DNA from: Annona cherimola
Lineage: Eukaryota > Streptophyta > Magnoliopsida > Magnoliales > Annonaceae
NCBI GenBank assembly: GCA_030490835.1
Contig: CM059972.1
Span: forward strand, 43,813,452 to 43,877,451
Reading direction: 5' to 3'
Length of the DNA: 64,000 nucleotides
Shown piece after piece: positions 45,483 to 57,378 of this stretch. The position numbers were made by a program, and so were the translations under genes. The number at the start of each line of letters is the position of its first letter. Position 1 is the stretch's first letter. The notes under the pieces are model-generated. The model was not told the origin of the DNA. It worked only from the letters and a program-made list of their open reading frames with translations, and made no database searches.

Positions 45483-46745
45483 TTAATGACTTTAACACCA
45501 ATTTATCATCTTGAAATTCATCAAATGGATGCAAATTTTTTTTTCTAAATGGAGAGTTAGATGAGAAAATTTATATAGAACAACCTAAAAGTTTCGTATT
45601 ACCTAGACAAGAAAAGAAAGTTTGTAAATTAATTAAATCTTCATATAGTTTGAAATAGGCACCTAAGCAATGACATAAAAAATTTGATTAAGTTGTGTTA
45701 GCAAATGGTTTTAAACTTAATCAGTCAAATAAATGTGTTTATAATAAATTTGTTGCAAATAGAGGTGTCATTATTTGCTTATATGTTGATGATATGCTCG
45801 TATTTGGTACTGACCTTGAGATTATTGTAGAAACTAAAAATTTTCTGTCATTTAACTTTGATATGAAAGATATGGGTAGGGCCGATGTCATCCTTGGCAT
45901 CAAAATTGTAAGAGATGGTAATGTATTTTCTCTTTTTCAATCTCACTACATTGAAAAAATACTTAAGCAGTATTATCATTTTGACGCTGGTATGGTCTTA
46001 ACTCCTTTCGATCCTAGTGTCAAGTTGTGTAAAAATGATGGTAAATATATAGATCGGCTTGAGTATTCTAGATTAATAGGAGGTTTAATGTATACTATAT
46101 ATTGTACTAGACCAGATATTTCTTTCGTTGTAGGTGTATTAAGCAAGTTCACTAGTAATTCGGGATATATGCATTGGAATTCAATTTATAAGATTTTAAA
46201 ATATTTAAGAAAAACCATTGACTATGGATTGGATTTCAATGGTGAACCCACTGTACTAGAAGGGTATAGTGATGCAAGTTGAATTTCTAATACTAAGGAA
46301 TCTGTATTTACTAGTGGTTAGATTTTTACCATTGGATGAGCAGTTATTTTGTGGGCTTCTAAGAAGCAAATTTACATTATACATTATACAATGGAGTCTG
46401 AGTTCCTTGTTTTAGCTGCAGTAAAGAAAAATGCAGAGTGGTTTAGAAATTTATTACTTGAAATTCATATTTGGACTAAGCTAATGCTTCCTATTTATTT
46501 ACATTGTGATAGCGAAACAATCTTGTCTAGAGTATACAATAAGATCTATAATCATAAGTCACAACATAATGCATTGAGACACAATTATGTAAGGTAGTTG
46601 TTTCAAGATGGAGTGATTAATATTGATTTTGTAAGATCAAGTGAACACTTGGCAGATCCGCTTACAAAAGGCCATACTAGGGAAGTGGTTTGGAAAACAT
46701 CGAGAAGGATGGGACTGAAATCCACATCTAGGTGTTGTAATAACT
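45483..46745 (+). pseudogene. Ty1/copia RT-RNase H (decayed, right half)
   Basis: Continues the frame cut at 18116: LMTLTPIYHLEIHQMD, then FLNGELDEKIYIEQPKSFV, YVDDMLVFG (catalytic Asp pair present), SRLIGGLMYTIYCTRPDISF and YLRKTIDYGLDF. RNase H has EGYSDAS, WASKKQ, MESEFLVLAAV, LHCDSE, and the C-terminal SEHLADPLTKG. Stops include a CAG to TAG and several TGG to TGA/TAG changes, plus a T-run frameshift near 45540. Belongs with 17270-18116. Confidence 0.9.
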
Positions 46746-47275
46746 GAAACTCAACTCTATTCTTGTAACTCAAGTCTAAGATTTCGATGAGCAAAGTAAG
46801 TTATTTCGCAACTTGTAAGCAATGATTATATCAATGATTTTGCATCCTTCGGGTAGTGTTTGGATCCTGTAACATATTTATGAGGTTGAGTCTTTTATAC
46901 TCTTAATGGATCTAAAACTACTAGGTTGGAGTATTTAGTTACAAGGTATTCTAAATAGATCAACTTATATGAGTTTTGGAAGTAAGGGCTCTTCTGTTTG
47001 TAGAGCGTGTGGATTCACTCTGAGGTGCTTATAAAATCGGGATACTGACACATGGCCATAACGTGTTGCCTTTTAGAACACTTGATATTTTTTAAATCTT
47101 GTATGTGAGATATGTCCAATTTGTTAAATGGGGTCAACAGTTCAAAGCCTGTGCTACTGTATACCTTGGTAAATTTTGATATATTTTCACTAAGTAAAGG
47201 TTCAAGTCTACCCGACTCCTTTATTTATGTATGAGATTTCCTTGGTTGAATGGAGTTGACTTAAATTTTGAAAAT
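46746..47275 (+). other. Copia 3' non-coding region
   Basis: Sequence between the RNase H end and the PPT. No gene. Confidence 0.6.
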
Positions 47276-47285
47276 GGCGGGGGAA
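47276..47285 (+). other. Copia polypurine tract
   Basis: TGGCGGGGGAA just before TATTGGGA, the mutated form of the usual TGTTGGGA LTR start. Confidence 0.65.
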
Positions 47286-49004
47286 TATTGGGATTTTTCA
47301 AAATTATAATAAGTATAATATACTTTAATAAATTAACAACAAAAACAAAGTAGTTAAGTTGGTAGGAGATGTTGGTAGAAACTAATAAGTCTTGAGTTTG
47401 AATGTACCATTTGGCTATTTTTTGAATTTTGAATTTGCACCAAGGGATGCGACGATTGAAGCACAAGTACATGAAGAATCGAATGGTTGTCAAGTTCTTT
47501 CATTCGGATACATCTCGCCTCCTTCAAGACATTGTGTTCCGTTCAGACATCACATAGCTTGTCTTAATTCAGACATTGTTGTCTTAAACAAGTTTTTGCA
47601 ATTTTGCCATATCATTTTGAAATTCTCTCCATTCAACCAAAAATCCTATTTCAAGTGTTCATATGCCTAGAAAAGGTGTTGCTTCCTATTCTAGTTTAGG
47701 TTTTACTTTTTGTATCCTGGGGGCAACTGCAAAATTACCCTAAACAACAAATTGGGTAGCACAATTGCCTTAAGAAAAGTGACGTCATAATATGCCTGAA
47801 GTGAAACTTGATTTTAATTTCACTTTTCTCACTTTTCTTAATTTTTTTCTTTTTTATACCAAACACATCTTTATTTGTATGGAAGAGGAGAAATGGATTG
47901 GTCCTCGATGAACTTAAGAAACGCTTTCTTGTGAAGGTGGAGGTCAATTCCAATGTAAATTTATACTGCTTAGCTTGCCTCAGATTCAAGCTCATCTTAT
48001 TTACATACTTGTAGATGATTTTTGTGTCTTTAGATTGTGTTCTCACATTGAGCTTGAAGGTAAATATGGCAAGCCATGCTCAGTGATTTTTTTAAAAATA
48101 TATAGGAATGTGGAGTACCTAGGTTATGTTATTATTTTTATTATTTCGAGCTGAATTCCATGCATTTTAATTGATGACTAATTTTATATTTTCCTTTTTT
48201 CCATATGTAATAATTATTTATGCAATTTTGAAGAATTCTTAGTTTTATGCCTTTTTATGAGAGTTTTAGACTGTTATACTACTTTTTCTTTTATGAAATT
48301 TGATGATAAGAAAAAGAACGGAAGAGAGGTCCATGGCACAGACAAGCACCATGTTGAAGAAGTTGAAATTCTTGTTGGTTCCCGAATTGATGGCAAAACC
48401 CAAGAGGGGAGGGGTGAATTGGGTTCTTAAAAATTTACAACTTAACAAAAACTTTACCCCGGATTAATCTAGTCCCCTTGAATGAAGAAACAGAATGGAA
48501 AGCAAAGTAATGTAGAGTGCAGAAATAAAAACAAGTAGACAAAAATTTTTATAGTGGTTCGGGCAACCTCCCTACTCCACTCTTCCAAGCTCACACACCT
48601 TGTGACTTGGGTTCCACTATTGTATTCTCTCAATACAATTAGAGCCTCTTGCTCTCTTCTAGATTCTAGCTCTAGGGGGCATCAACAACTAGCACAAGTA
48701 GGTGATGAGTCACACTCCAATCACACACTACTTTGCTATCACTTGATCTTAGCTACGCAAGCTAAATCAAGTTCAACACAAACAAGTAAACAATAAAAGT
48801 AAACTACACTTTACAGGTGTGTAGAAACGATTTAGCGCAGGGAAGAACTTGTAGATGATGGCTTTGAAGTTTCTGAATGTAGCTCTTGCAACTTGAAGCA
48901 CAATTCTTCCTCTCTTGATTGGCTTGATCACTTTAATGCTCTTGTAGATAGGAGTTATGCTCACTTAATATTTTCCAACTTCTTCTCTCGTCCACCATGA
49001 ATGC

Positions 49005-49012
49005 TATTTATA
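49005..49012 (-). promoter_or_regulatory. TATA box of solo LTR D
   Basis: TATAAATA on the minus strand, about 80 nt inward of array II, with CGAACGTT and GCGCGCCA between, as in element B. Confidence 0.6.
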
Positions 49013-49094
49013 ATTTTGGAGGGAATCCGAACGTTAGAAGGTAGGTGGCGCGCATTTAATGCGCCAACGTTCGAATTAATTCCGACCGTTACGA

Positions 49095-49265
49095 CCCAAG
49101 TCGCAGGTGGAGTCGACTTCGGATGCGACTTCGCCCAAGTCGCAGATGGAGTCGACTTCGGGTGCGACTTCGCTTCTCCGTCGCAACTTCAAGTTCCAGT
49201 CAGGGTCGACTTGGGTTCATGACTTGACCCAAGTCGCAGGTGGAGTCGACTTCGTGTGCGACTTC
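49095..49265 (-). repeat. Palindrome array II, solo LTR D
   Basis: Units such as AAGTCGCAGATGGAGTCGAC with TGCGACTTCG arms; four GTCGAC cores. Confidence 0.75.
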
Positions 49266-49660
49266 ACCTTGTCAGTTGATTTTTTGAACTCCGGAACTTT
49301 GGAAATCTTTCTCTTTTGTTTAGTCTTCTTCATGCCTTTAGTTCTTTTGTATTACTTTCTGAATCCTTGTGCCTTGATTGTATTAGCTCCATGATTTGCA
49401 ATCCTTAGAAGCTTGACTTTGCTTCTTCTTGGTTTTGCTTGATACTGTGAATCATTGGAGAACTTGCTTGCTTTGGAGACTTGAACGTTTGAAGCAAGCT
49501 TATGTCTTTTGCCTTTGATTTGATAGATTTGTTCTTCATTTTGAGTCCTTGGACTTGATAGGCTTGACTTGATCTTGATCATGCTTGAAGCTTTTGAGCC
49601 TATAGTGAAGAAGTCCTTTGAATGATTTGAAACTGCAGCTTTGATCTTTGACAAACTCAA

Positions 49661-49950
49661 GTCGCGCTTGGGGTCGACTTCGTCCCCGACTTCACCTAAG
49701 TCGCACATGGAGTCGCACATGGAGTCGACTTGGCCTGCGACTTGGCAGCTCCGTGTCCCAACTTTCAGCTCTGGACAAATTTGCACTTCTGAAGTCGATA
49801 GCGAGGTCGACTTCGTCTCCGACTTGGCTACCCAAGTCGCATGTGGAGTCGACTTGACCTACGACTTCACTTGCTCTTTCTCCCATTTCAACTCTGGACG
49901 TTTTAGGCACATTGAAGTCGATCTTGGAGTCGACTTGGGGAACGACTTGG
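49661..49950 (-). repeat. Palindrome array I, solo LTR D
   Basis: Six or so GTCGAC cores with AAGTCGCA and CGACTTGG arms, about 135-425 nt from the LTR outer end. A short local duplication of AGTCGCACATGG at 49700-49720 shows unit-level slippage. Confidence 0.75.
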
Positions 49951-50250
49951 CCTTTCATACTTGATTTTCTTCAAATAGTTATTCCTTAAACATTTTCACA
50001 AACTTGTTAGTAGCCAAGACTTACTCAAATTGATTTGTTAATCATCAAAACATAGAATTAACTTGTTTTTCACATATTTCCAACAATTCTTACCAATGAG
50101 GTATAGGTGGTTTACTTTATGAGTTCATGTTAAGTGTACTTGCAATTATGTCATCACTGGTTGATCTATATAATACTACTGTATTTGCAACTCCTTCCAA
50201 TTTCAGAGGCAACACTAATATAAGAGCAGCTTATTTCAACCTTTCCAACA

Positions 50251-51249
50251 GTTGTAAGATTATTTGTCTTCAGGAGTGCAACTTAATTAAAATTTGAATT
50301 TTGATATAGATTTACATTTGAGTAAGATATATACGACCATTAATTTGTATTATGTCCTATTTCACTTGAATTGTGAAACTCTATCCCCCTATATGAACCA
50401 AATGGAATTTATTGTATGCTCAGCTAAAATAAACCACAATAATAAATCAAATAGAAAAATTAAAAAGGAAGGATTGGAAAAGGACATAGTTATTTGAAGA
50501 ATTTTTTGGCCTTATTCTTAGGTCGGGAATTAGATTACAATTCATCCCATTTGCATTGGTGGTTTTAGAAAATAAATGCTTAATTAATTTTTTCAATAAA
50601 ATTTTAAAGCATTAATTACCTTAATCGAGTCTGAAAAGCATATCACAGAAATTACCTTAACCTTAAATCATTATGTTCTGCACTCTGAAGTTACGTATCT
50701 AATTAAAGAACTCTTGATTAAAAGAGCTTAATATAATAAAAATGATGATTTCATTGAAATAAGGATAAAATGCATAGGAAGTCTTTCTACGACTTTACAA
50801 ATGTACAAAAAATCGTATCTGACAAAAATATAACTATGAATAAGGAAACTTTACCCTGTGCGATGACTCAAGTTGGTTGCATATCGATCACTTAACATGA
50901 CTAACAAATATAGAGTAGCTCGCCACACATCACGACCTAAAAAGGGTACGCAATGCGCCATGACTCGAAAAGGAGGGAGTAAATGATGCCGCAAGTCATG
51001 ACTCAAAGTGAGTTTACGCTTAGCTTGTCGACCAGCGATGACTTGGTTTGGAACTAGCGAGGGAACCATTAGCTACACTAGTGACATATACAGCTAGCTG
51101 AGTGCGCCCTCAACTTCTAAATTTACACAACAGTTCAGTGTGTCCCACTCTTAGCTTCTATTTTTATACAGGAAGCCAATATCTCCCGCATTCAGTCTCT
51201 GGAATCGCACTGTATGTCAGCATCCTTTGCATATAGCCTCTAGATTGAA
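50251..51249. other. Intergenic, no gene seen
   Basis: AT-rich, with scattered CATGACTC/GTCATGACTC-type short repeats at 50860-51050. No recognisable coding region or element boundary. Confidence 0.4.
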
Positions 51250-51770
51250 AGATTGAGTTTAATCGAATTTTGAAAAAATGTTTGGATCAATTTGGACCAA
51301 CTAAAAGGTTGGGCCTAATTGGGCTTGTTGAAAAGAGTCTGGGCCTAATTGGGCTCGACTTAACAAATTTTGGTTCAAATAGGCCTGTCGGAGGGTTTTT
51401 GTTCAAATGGGTTCAAACGGGTTAGATTGGGCCCAAGTGAAGTGTTCTGGGTCCAAGTGGAAGTTATGGTCCCAAATGTGGAGTATTAGGCTCAAGCAAG
51501 CTCATTAGGAAGTTTTGGGCAATCATGATTTTTTGGAAAATTTTGAGCCCACTCTAGGTTATTTGAGAGTTCTGGGCTCAAATGTGTTTATTAATAAGTT
51601 CTGAGCTTAATCTGGGTCATCTAGGGAATTCTAGGACCAATTGAGTCTGCTGAAGGATTTTGGGCTAATTATGACAACTGGAGGGTTTTAGGATCAAGCA
51701 AGGTTTCTTGTACTAAAATGGGCCTAAATATGTTGGACTAAGCCCAATGGAGGGGCACAGGTAGAAATTA
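51250..51770. repeat. Degenerate GGGCC/TTGGGC repeat block
   Basis: About ten loosely repeated 40-55-bp units built on TTTTGGGCTCAA / GGGCCTAATTGGGC. Likely part of an old LTR promoter region. No ORF. Confidence 0.45.
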
Positions 51771-51834
51771 CCTGCCTAGCTTCCAGATGTGAGTTGTGTA
51801 AAATTTACATATGTAAAGATCACAATGACTTTAT

Positions 51835-52150
51835 TGTTGGAATTTAAGGCAAATTAAGCACAATCCATGTTTTGTTAATTAACAACTCAATTTGAGAAAT
51901 ATTTAAGCACTAATGAGTTTGCTAAGGTTTATAAAATCAAGATTCAAAAGATAGCAGGTCAAGTTGCAACCCCAAGTCGACTCAGCCATCGACTTAGGTC
52001 AAGTCGATACCCAAGTCGACTCCAGAATCGACTTCAAGTGACATAAAATCGACAGAGCTGAAATTGGGACTCGGAGACGGATGAAGTCACAGTCGAAATC
52101 GACTCTGCTTGCAACTTAGGTGAAGTCGCAATCCCGAGTCGACTTATCAC
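51835..52150 (+). mobile_element. 5' fragment of a Sirevirus-like LTR
   Basis: Starts TGTTGGAATTTAAGGC, then TTTTGTTAATTAACAACTC and a GTCGACT palindrome array at 51960-52150, in the same order as the other LTRs of this group. Truncated in array I. Confidence 0.65.
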
Positions 52151-52164
52151 ATATTTATCACTGC

Positions 52165-52385
52165 AGGTGTCTATGTAATCCGACAAAATATTAACCTTCT
52201 TTTAGGCCGATCGATATCCGCATTAATTATATATCCACAACATTTTGGTGTAGTAATCAAATATTAACAATGAAATCCTGTCAAACAACAAGCCTTTCTT
52301 TGGACCGACTTGTTATTATCACAAGTGTGCACGCAATTCGGCCAAATACTAATCTTCCTTTAGGCTGATGAATATTCGCATGAAT
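52165..52385. repeat. Two-copy repeat, unit about 165 bp
   Basis: TAATCCGACAAAATATTAAC...TTTTAGGCCGATC (52177-52212) recurs as AATTCGGCCAAATACTAATC...TTTAGGCTGATG (52332-52370). Non-coding, origin unknown. Confidence 0.5.
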
Positions 52386-52870
52386 TACATACACACAATT
52401 ATCTTAATGTCTTAAAAATAAATTAATCTACACAAGAGAGACTACTTTGGTAGCATGTTATTTCAATCAATTTATTTTAAAACATTAGACGTCCATAAAA
52501 AAAATACTTGTACCATTATTTAAATTTAATAAAAAGTCCGAAATATTGAACTTATTTCTGAATTACAAACATAAAACTTTTGCATGATAATGAGTCAATT
52601 TGAATTTAAACACAACAACTCATAGAAGCATGAAAATTATTCACAAATTACTTTCTAAATTTTCATAAATTAACAACATGAATTAATTGCACATATAATT
52701 CAAAAATTGCATGCATTTACATAAAATTCACAAAAAATGATATTTCTGGACCTATTTGGCTCAATTAGACTCTTCCATTTGATCCAAATGTCAAAAAATA
52801 TAGAAAACTACTATTGGATTGTCCAAAATGGATAACGGGATCATAAATCTGACAAATACAATATGGACGG
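52386..52870. other. Intergenic, AT-rich
   Basis: Low-complexity AT-rich sequence. No gene. Confidence 0.4.
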
Positions 52871-52879
52871 TTATAAGCA

Positions 52880-53150
52880 TGCCACGTGCCCACTGCTAGG
52901 TGGGCCAGAATTTCGACAGGCTGGGCTGCTGGACCTGGCCCAAGAGATAAGAGAGTGGGCAATTGGGCCGAAGGTTGGGCCGCAGGGAGGCTTGCCCAAG
53001 CCCAGAGCCGTTTTATACTGGGTTTGTAATCTGAGTGGGCCCATAACCATATAGGCCCGTGATCCATTTGGGCCTGTAATTGAATGCGAGCCAAAGCTTC
53101 ACCTGAAACAAGTGGCCCACTAACTAAAGCCCAAGCCCATGGGTGCAAGT
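52880..53150. promoter_or_regulatory. GGGCC-motif cluster
   Basis: At least ten GGGCC/GGCCC(A) or TGGGCC sites in 270 bp, including GGTGGGCC, TTGGGCCG, AGTGGGCCC and TAGGCCCG. Such clusters are bound by TCP-type factors in plant promoters. Here it lies just upstream of a leader-like GC-rich block, so it may be an LTR or relic gene promoter. Confidence 0.4.
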
Positions 53151-53264
53151 GAGAAAGATCAGGTTATTTTGTAAATATTTTCTGGTCGTGGTGCTTATGC
53201 AAATAGTTCTGGTCGGGGGTATCCTGTAAAACCTGCATCTTCTTCCCTAAAAAACCCTAACCCT

Positions 53265-53957
53265 AACTGTTGCTACCCAGAGCCACCGCCCAAGTGCTGC
53301 CGTCGCCGCCTGGACGATTGCCGCTGCCCCGAGGCCGTGCCGCCCCGATGGAAACCCGGCAGCTGAAACCAAATGGGTTTGTCGTTGCCGCCGCCGTTAC
53401 TGGCGTCTTCTCCGGCACAACTTCAAGCAGCATCTTCCCGGCGTCGCCGCACGTCATGGCTGCTGCCGCCGGCAGCCGTTGATGCCGCTGCTGCCTACCC
53501 CACCGCCAATCAAATAGCCGGCAGCCAATGGGTTTCTAGCAGCCACATCGCCGTTCGCCATTCCTCTTCCCGGCAAGCAGCGACCATTGTCGACCGGATG
53601 GGTTTCCCTTATGGACGGCAACGGGTAAAATGTGTTATCTTCTCTGGCAACGGCAACCGGAAGGGTTTCTAGTCCAGAAAAACCCATAGCCGTTTCCATT
53701 ATTTCCGATATGGCCATTGTCACCCTCATCGCTAGTTTCGTTTTGTGATTTCTGCCCTGTTGCTGCTGCTCATTCCGGGCATCACTTTCAGCAGCAACAG
53801 CGGCCATCGTTGCAGTTTCCGGCAGCATTTCCAGCGGTAACCCCCTCCCTGTCGTCCAGCGGCCGGATTTTCACCGCCTGCTGCCGCCGTATAAACAGCC
53901 TGCCACTGCCCGCCGTTAGCAAGCGCCGCCGTACCGCCCGTCACCGCCAGCAGGGTA
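53265..53957 (+). other. GC-rich leader/exon-like block, unidentified
   Basis: Follows AAAAAACCCTAACCCTAAC. Rich in GCCGCC/CCGCC triplets. Open frames exist on both strands (for example 53373-53672, 53454-53828), but the translations are low-complexity Ala/Ser/Pro with no recognisable domain. It ends in CAGCAG|GTATGTTT, a good splice donor. Could be the leader of a retrotransposon or the first exon of a dead gene. I cannot tell which. Confidence 0.4.
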
Positions 53958-54328
53958 TGTTTCCATTTTTTTTTTTTTTATTGGGATGGACTGAATCCAG
54001 ACGATTTTTGAGCCATAGATTATTTTCTGGTTTCCGGTTTGTAGCTTGAATTCTTAATTGTAGAATTCTTGTGGAGAAGTCCAGAAAAATAAAAAACTGA
54101 ATCAAAATCTAAAAGACGGATTTCTGATAGCGCAACCAAAACCAAAAAACCAGCAGCTGTATCTTACAAACCGAAATTTAAAAAAAGAAAAAAAAACTCA
54201 TACCAACAGCATAAACATGAATCCGCGACCGCATGAAATCATGGTCGTGCAACATAATCATGAAAATTCCAAAAGTCTGTATAAATACGATTTTAATATA
54301 ATTTCTTAACGAATCAACATGAAGATTG

Positions 54329-54340
54329 CCTCTGATACTA
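54329..54340 (-). other. Primer-binding site (tRNA-iMet type)
   Basis: AGTATCAGAGGC on the minus strand, just after an LTR end (CCAACA); the usual TGGTATCAGAG has one G to A change. Confidence 0.6.
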
Positions 54341-54342
54341 TT

Positions 54343-54794
54343 TGTTGGAAAAACCTTATTAAATAAATCCATAATCATTCTAGGATTCTCCATACTAAAT
54401 CACTAAGAAAATAAAATTATAAGTGGAAACATACCTGAATCCATAAATGCAGTTGTTTTTGACTCCTGTAGTTTCTGGATCTTCCAAGTTAATACCCTAG
54501 CGTTTGACTCTTTTTTCCAATTATGGGATGTTAGAAAAAAAACCCTAATAGGTGCATAACTTGAAGACCACAACTATTTATATAAAAAGCTTATATTTCG
54601 TATTTCTAATTTAATCCATCATAAAAATAGAAATTAGAAATTAAGTTGTAAGGTTTTTAAGCACAGGAGATTTATACATTATTAGATGATTTAGGCCTAT
54701 AAAACCTTATAAGATCATTTTTAAAAATTGGACTGCTATTTATGATAGTATATATATAATTAATATATATATATATGTGTTGAAAATTCCAACA
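54343..54794 (-). mobile_element. 5' LTR of an incomplete retrotransposon, 452 bp
   Basis: Minus strand TGTTGGAATTTTC to TTTTTCCAACA, followed by the primer site at 54340. Size fits a small copia or TRIM-type LTR. The internal region would run left from 54328, but no gag or pol is seen and no second LTR was found. Confidence 0.6.
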
Positions 54795-55545
54795 CATTAA
54801 TCTCGAAAAATTTCTAGCAGTTGTTTACAGCAAAAATTCCAATCGACTCGAACGTTGTAGCGCATTCATGATTCTAACAGCCGCCCCTTCAATTCCGATA
54901 AGCTCTGAAATACGTCCGCATCAAATAAAGAATGGTCTTCACCTTTTATCCTTCAAAATTTGCAATTTCGAACAAGCACAGCCATGATTTAAAAACCAAT
55001 ATGCTAATTACCAAATTCAACCTAGCAGCTAACTTGTCATTAGTGATTGAGTAGCTTTGCTCAGCCGCCCACTTTCATCAGTGTTGCCAACATGAAGAAG
55101 CAACCCCACGCAGCAGAAACAGAAGTAACATAGAAGTGCAGTCACAGTAATGTTCAGCTTTGAAATTCCGCATCGTTGGGGGAGAATTAATCTTAAGTAC
55201 GAGGCGCTTATAAAGAGAGGGCCCCTTAACCAAGGTGGCCGCACCCCCTGCACATATACTGAGCATACTTTCCTTCAAGTGCGCCAAGCAATAAATGGCA
55301 TTTGGTAGAAATTTGCTCTTCATGCTTAAGTGAAGTAAATTTTATTTTTGCTTGTGGTTTGTTTTCAGTAATTTTGTAGTTATTAATTATAAATTTTCTG
55401 TTTTAATTCTTAGATTAAATTTAGTGCTTTATTTCATGCTTTATGATTTTTAGATTAAATTTAATGCAGTTTCTTCATTGTTTTCGTAGACAAAATTTTA
55501 TTTCTGCAATCTTTTAATTGATTTCTTAGTTTAGTTTTAATTTAT
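54795..55545. other. Unassigned intergenic
   Basis: Moderate GC at 54840-55320, with two overlapping minus-strand ORFs (55029-55253, 55078-55323) that match nothing I recognise. May be part of the Athila/Tat-like LTR that should precede 56027. Confidence 0.35.
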
Positions 55546-55555
55546 GCTGTTATTA

Positions 55556-55890
55556 ATTAATTACGCTTTCTTTTCCTTCTCTTTATCATTTTCTTTTCTT
55601 TTCTTTCTCCTCCCTTCTTTCCTCTCCACCTCTTCTCCTTTCTCTCTACCCTCTCTTCTTTCTCTCCCTACCTTTCTTATTCTCTTTTCTCTCTCCTCTT
55701 TCTTCTCTCCCTCTAATTTCTCTCGTCGCTCTCTCTCTACCTCCTCTCTCATTTCTTCCTGCCTCTTTTTTATCTCTTCTCTCTAATTTCTTTTCTATCT
55801 CTCCTTTCTCTCTTCTCTTTCTGCTTTTTCTCTCTTCGCTCTCCACTCTTCTCTCTCTTCTTTCTTTCTTATCTCTAATTCTATTTCATC
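55556..55890. repeat. Pyrimidine tract, about 330 bp
   Basis: Almost pure CT on the plus strand (CTCTTTCTTCTCTCCC-type) with rare purines. The Lys/Glu/Arg-rich minus ORFs across it are artefacts of composition. Confidence 0.85.
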
Positions 55891-55989
55891 TCTTTTTTCT
55901 TATTGCAAGTAAATATCAAACAATTCAAAATCTTATTGTTTCTCTGTAGATTCAACCTAACTAGCCATTATTTTACTTTTTTTGCATAA

Positions 55990-56605
55990 TGTTCTTAACA
56001 ACAAGCACTTGGTTCGCATTAATTTTTGGTGTCGTTGTCGGGGAGGCATATAAAGTTTTGAATTATTTTATTTTTACATTAGTTACTTTAATTCTCTTAC
56101 TTTCTTTCTAGCAATGTACTTTTTATTATTTTACATGTTTACCTGCTTTCTTTATTTCCTGCATTAGAATACTTTAGGGTACAAATTTCAATTATTTTTC
56201 AAATTTAATTAGTGTCATTTATTGGGTGAGATCTTTAGTCTAATTAAAATTTTATTTTATCACTAGAGGTTGGTATCTAGGCTAGAGGTTAAAAAAAAAA
56301 CGTCTAAGTGGATTTGTAGTAATTTAATTAGGAATTTGCGGAAGCAAAAGAAACTCCCACAATCCCACATCTTGCCTAGTTGACTCAAGAAAATGTTATA
56401 GAATTTAATTGCACCTTGGTGATTCTTAGTACATGAATTATTAATTAAAGAAAAACTTAAAAAATAGAAAATTTACAAAAAATTATTATAAAAAATATAT
56501 TAAATTTTTAACAGTGAACATGAATTTTATTGATCAATAGTTAAGTAAGTTGGATCAAGTGAACCAAAAGTTTAATTACTTGTTAACTAAACTTTAAGTA
56601 GTTCA
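55990..56605 (+). repeat. Athila/Tat-like LTR end, PBS and leader, copy 1
   Basis: AACAACAAGCACTTGGTTCGC, then TTTTTGG and a primer site at 56027-56044 (TGGTGTCGTTGTCGGGGA) differing from the usual tRNA-Asp-type site only by three C to T changes. A leader follows with GGTACAAATTTCAAT, GGGTGAGATCTTTAGTC and CCCACATCTTGCCTAG. Repeated 739 bp downstream. Confidence 0.6.
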
Positions 56606-56729
56606 TTCTTAAACACATCTCTTATCGTTTCTCTATGGATTCGACTTGACTTAACATTATTCTACATTATCTCTCGTATAGTATTAGCTTTAATAGTTTC
56701 AGTTATTTTATTTAAACTGGTGATCAAAT

Positions 56730-57345
56730 CCTCTTAACGACAAGCACTTGGTTTGCATTAATTTTTGACACCATTGCTAGGGATGTGTATAAAGGTTTGA
56801 ATTATTTTATTTTTGCAGTAATTGCTTTAATTCTCATACTTTCTTTCTAACAGTGTACATTTTACTACTTTACATGTTTACATGCTTTCTTTATTTACTG
56901 CGTTATAATACTTTAGGGTACAAATTTCAATCATTTTTTTATTTTAATTAGTGATCATTTGTTGGGTGAGATCTTTAGTCCAATTATATTTCTATTTACA
57001 ACTAAATGTTGGTGTCTAGGCTAGAGATTTAAAGGAAAACGACTAAGTTGGTTTGTGGTTATTTAATTAAGATCTTTTGAAAGCAAAAAAAGACTCCCAG
57101 AATCCCACGTCTTGCCTAGCTGACCAAAAGAAATGTTATCGAATTTGAACTTGGTGATTCTCAATACGTGAATTATTAATTAAAGAAAATTTTAAAAAAT
57201 AGAAAATCTACAAAAAATTATTACGAAAATATATTAAAATTTTGAGAATAAACATGAATTTTATTGATCAAAGTTTAAGTAAGTTGGATCAAGTGACCAA
57301 AAGTTTGATTACTTGTTAACCAAGCTTTAAGTAGCATATTCTTAA
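56730..57345 (+). repeat. Athila/Tat-like PBS and leader, copy 2
   Basis: Second copy of the preceding unit; primer site at 56766-56783 (TGACACCATTGCTAGGGA) with five G to A or C to T changes. The unit matches through GTTGGATCAAGTGACCAAAA. Confidence 0.6.
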
Positions 57346-57378
57346 ATAAATATTTTCCTTTACAAATAGAACACTCTA

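Larger units (their letters stand above)
48373..50085 (-). mobile_element. Solo LTR D, Sirevirus-like
   Basis: 1713 bp, TSD ATTCT (48368-48372, 50086-50090). Minus strand starts TGTTGGAAATATG and ends CGGGAACCAACA. Related to the element B/C LTRs, with array I at 49661-49950, array II at 49095-49265, and TATAAATA at 49005-49012. No internal domain, so a solo LTR. Confidence 0.92.
47286..50250 (+). mobile_element. Copia 3' LTR, interrupted by a solo LTR
   Basis: Starts TATTGGGATTTTTC (TG to TA). Continues to 48372, then is broken by the 48373-50085 solo LTR and resumes at 50091. A TTTCCAACA at 50242-50250 may be its end, giving about 1.25 kb without the insert. The end and TSD are uncertain because the element's 5' LTR is missing. 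Confidence 0.45.

Noticed and set aside
55029..55323. Two overlapping minus ORFs as possible genes
   Set aside because: No recognisable domain, no splice or promoter context, repeat-rich surroundings.
55561..55846. Lys/Glu/Arg-rich minus-strand ORFs
   Set aside because: Product of the 330-bp pyrimidine tract.
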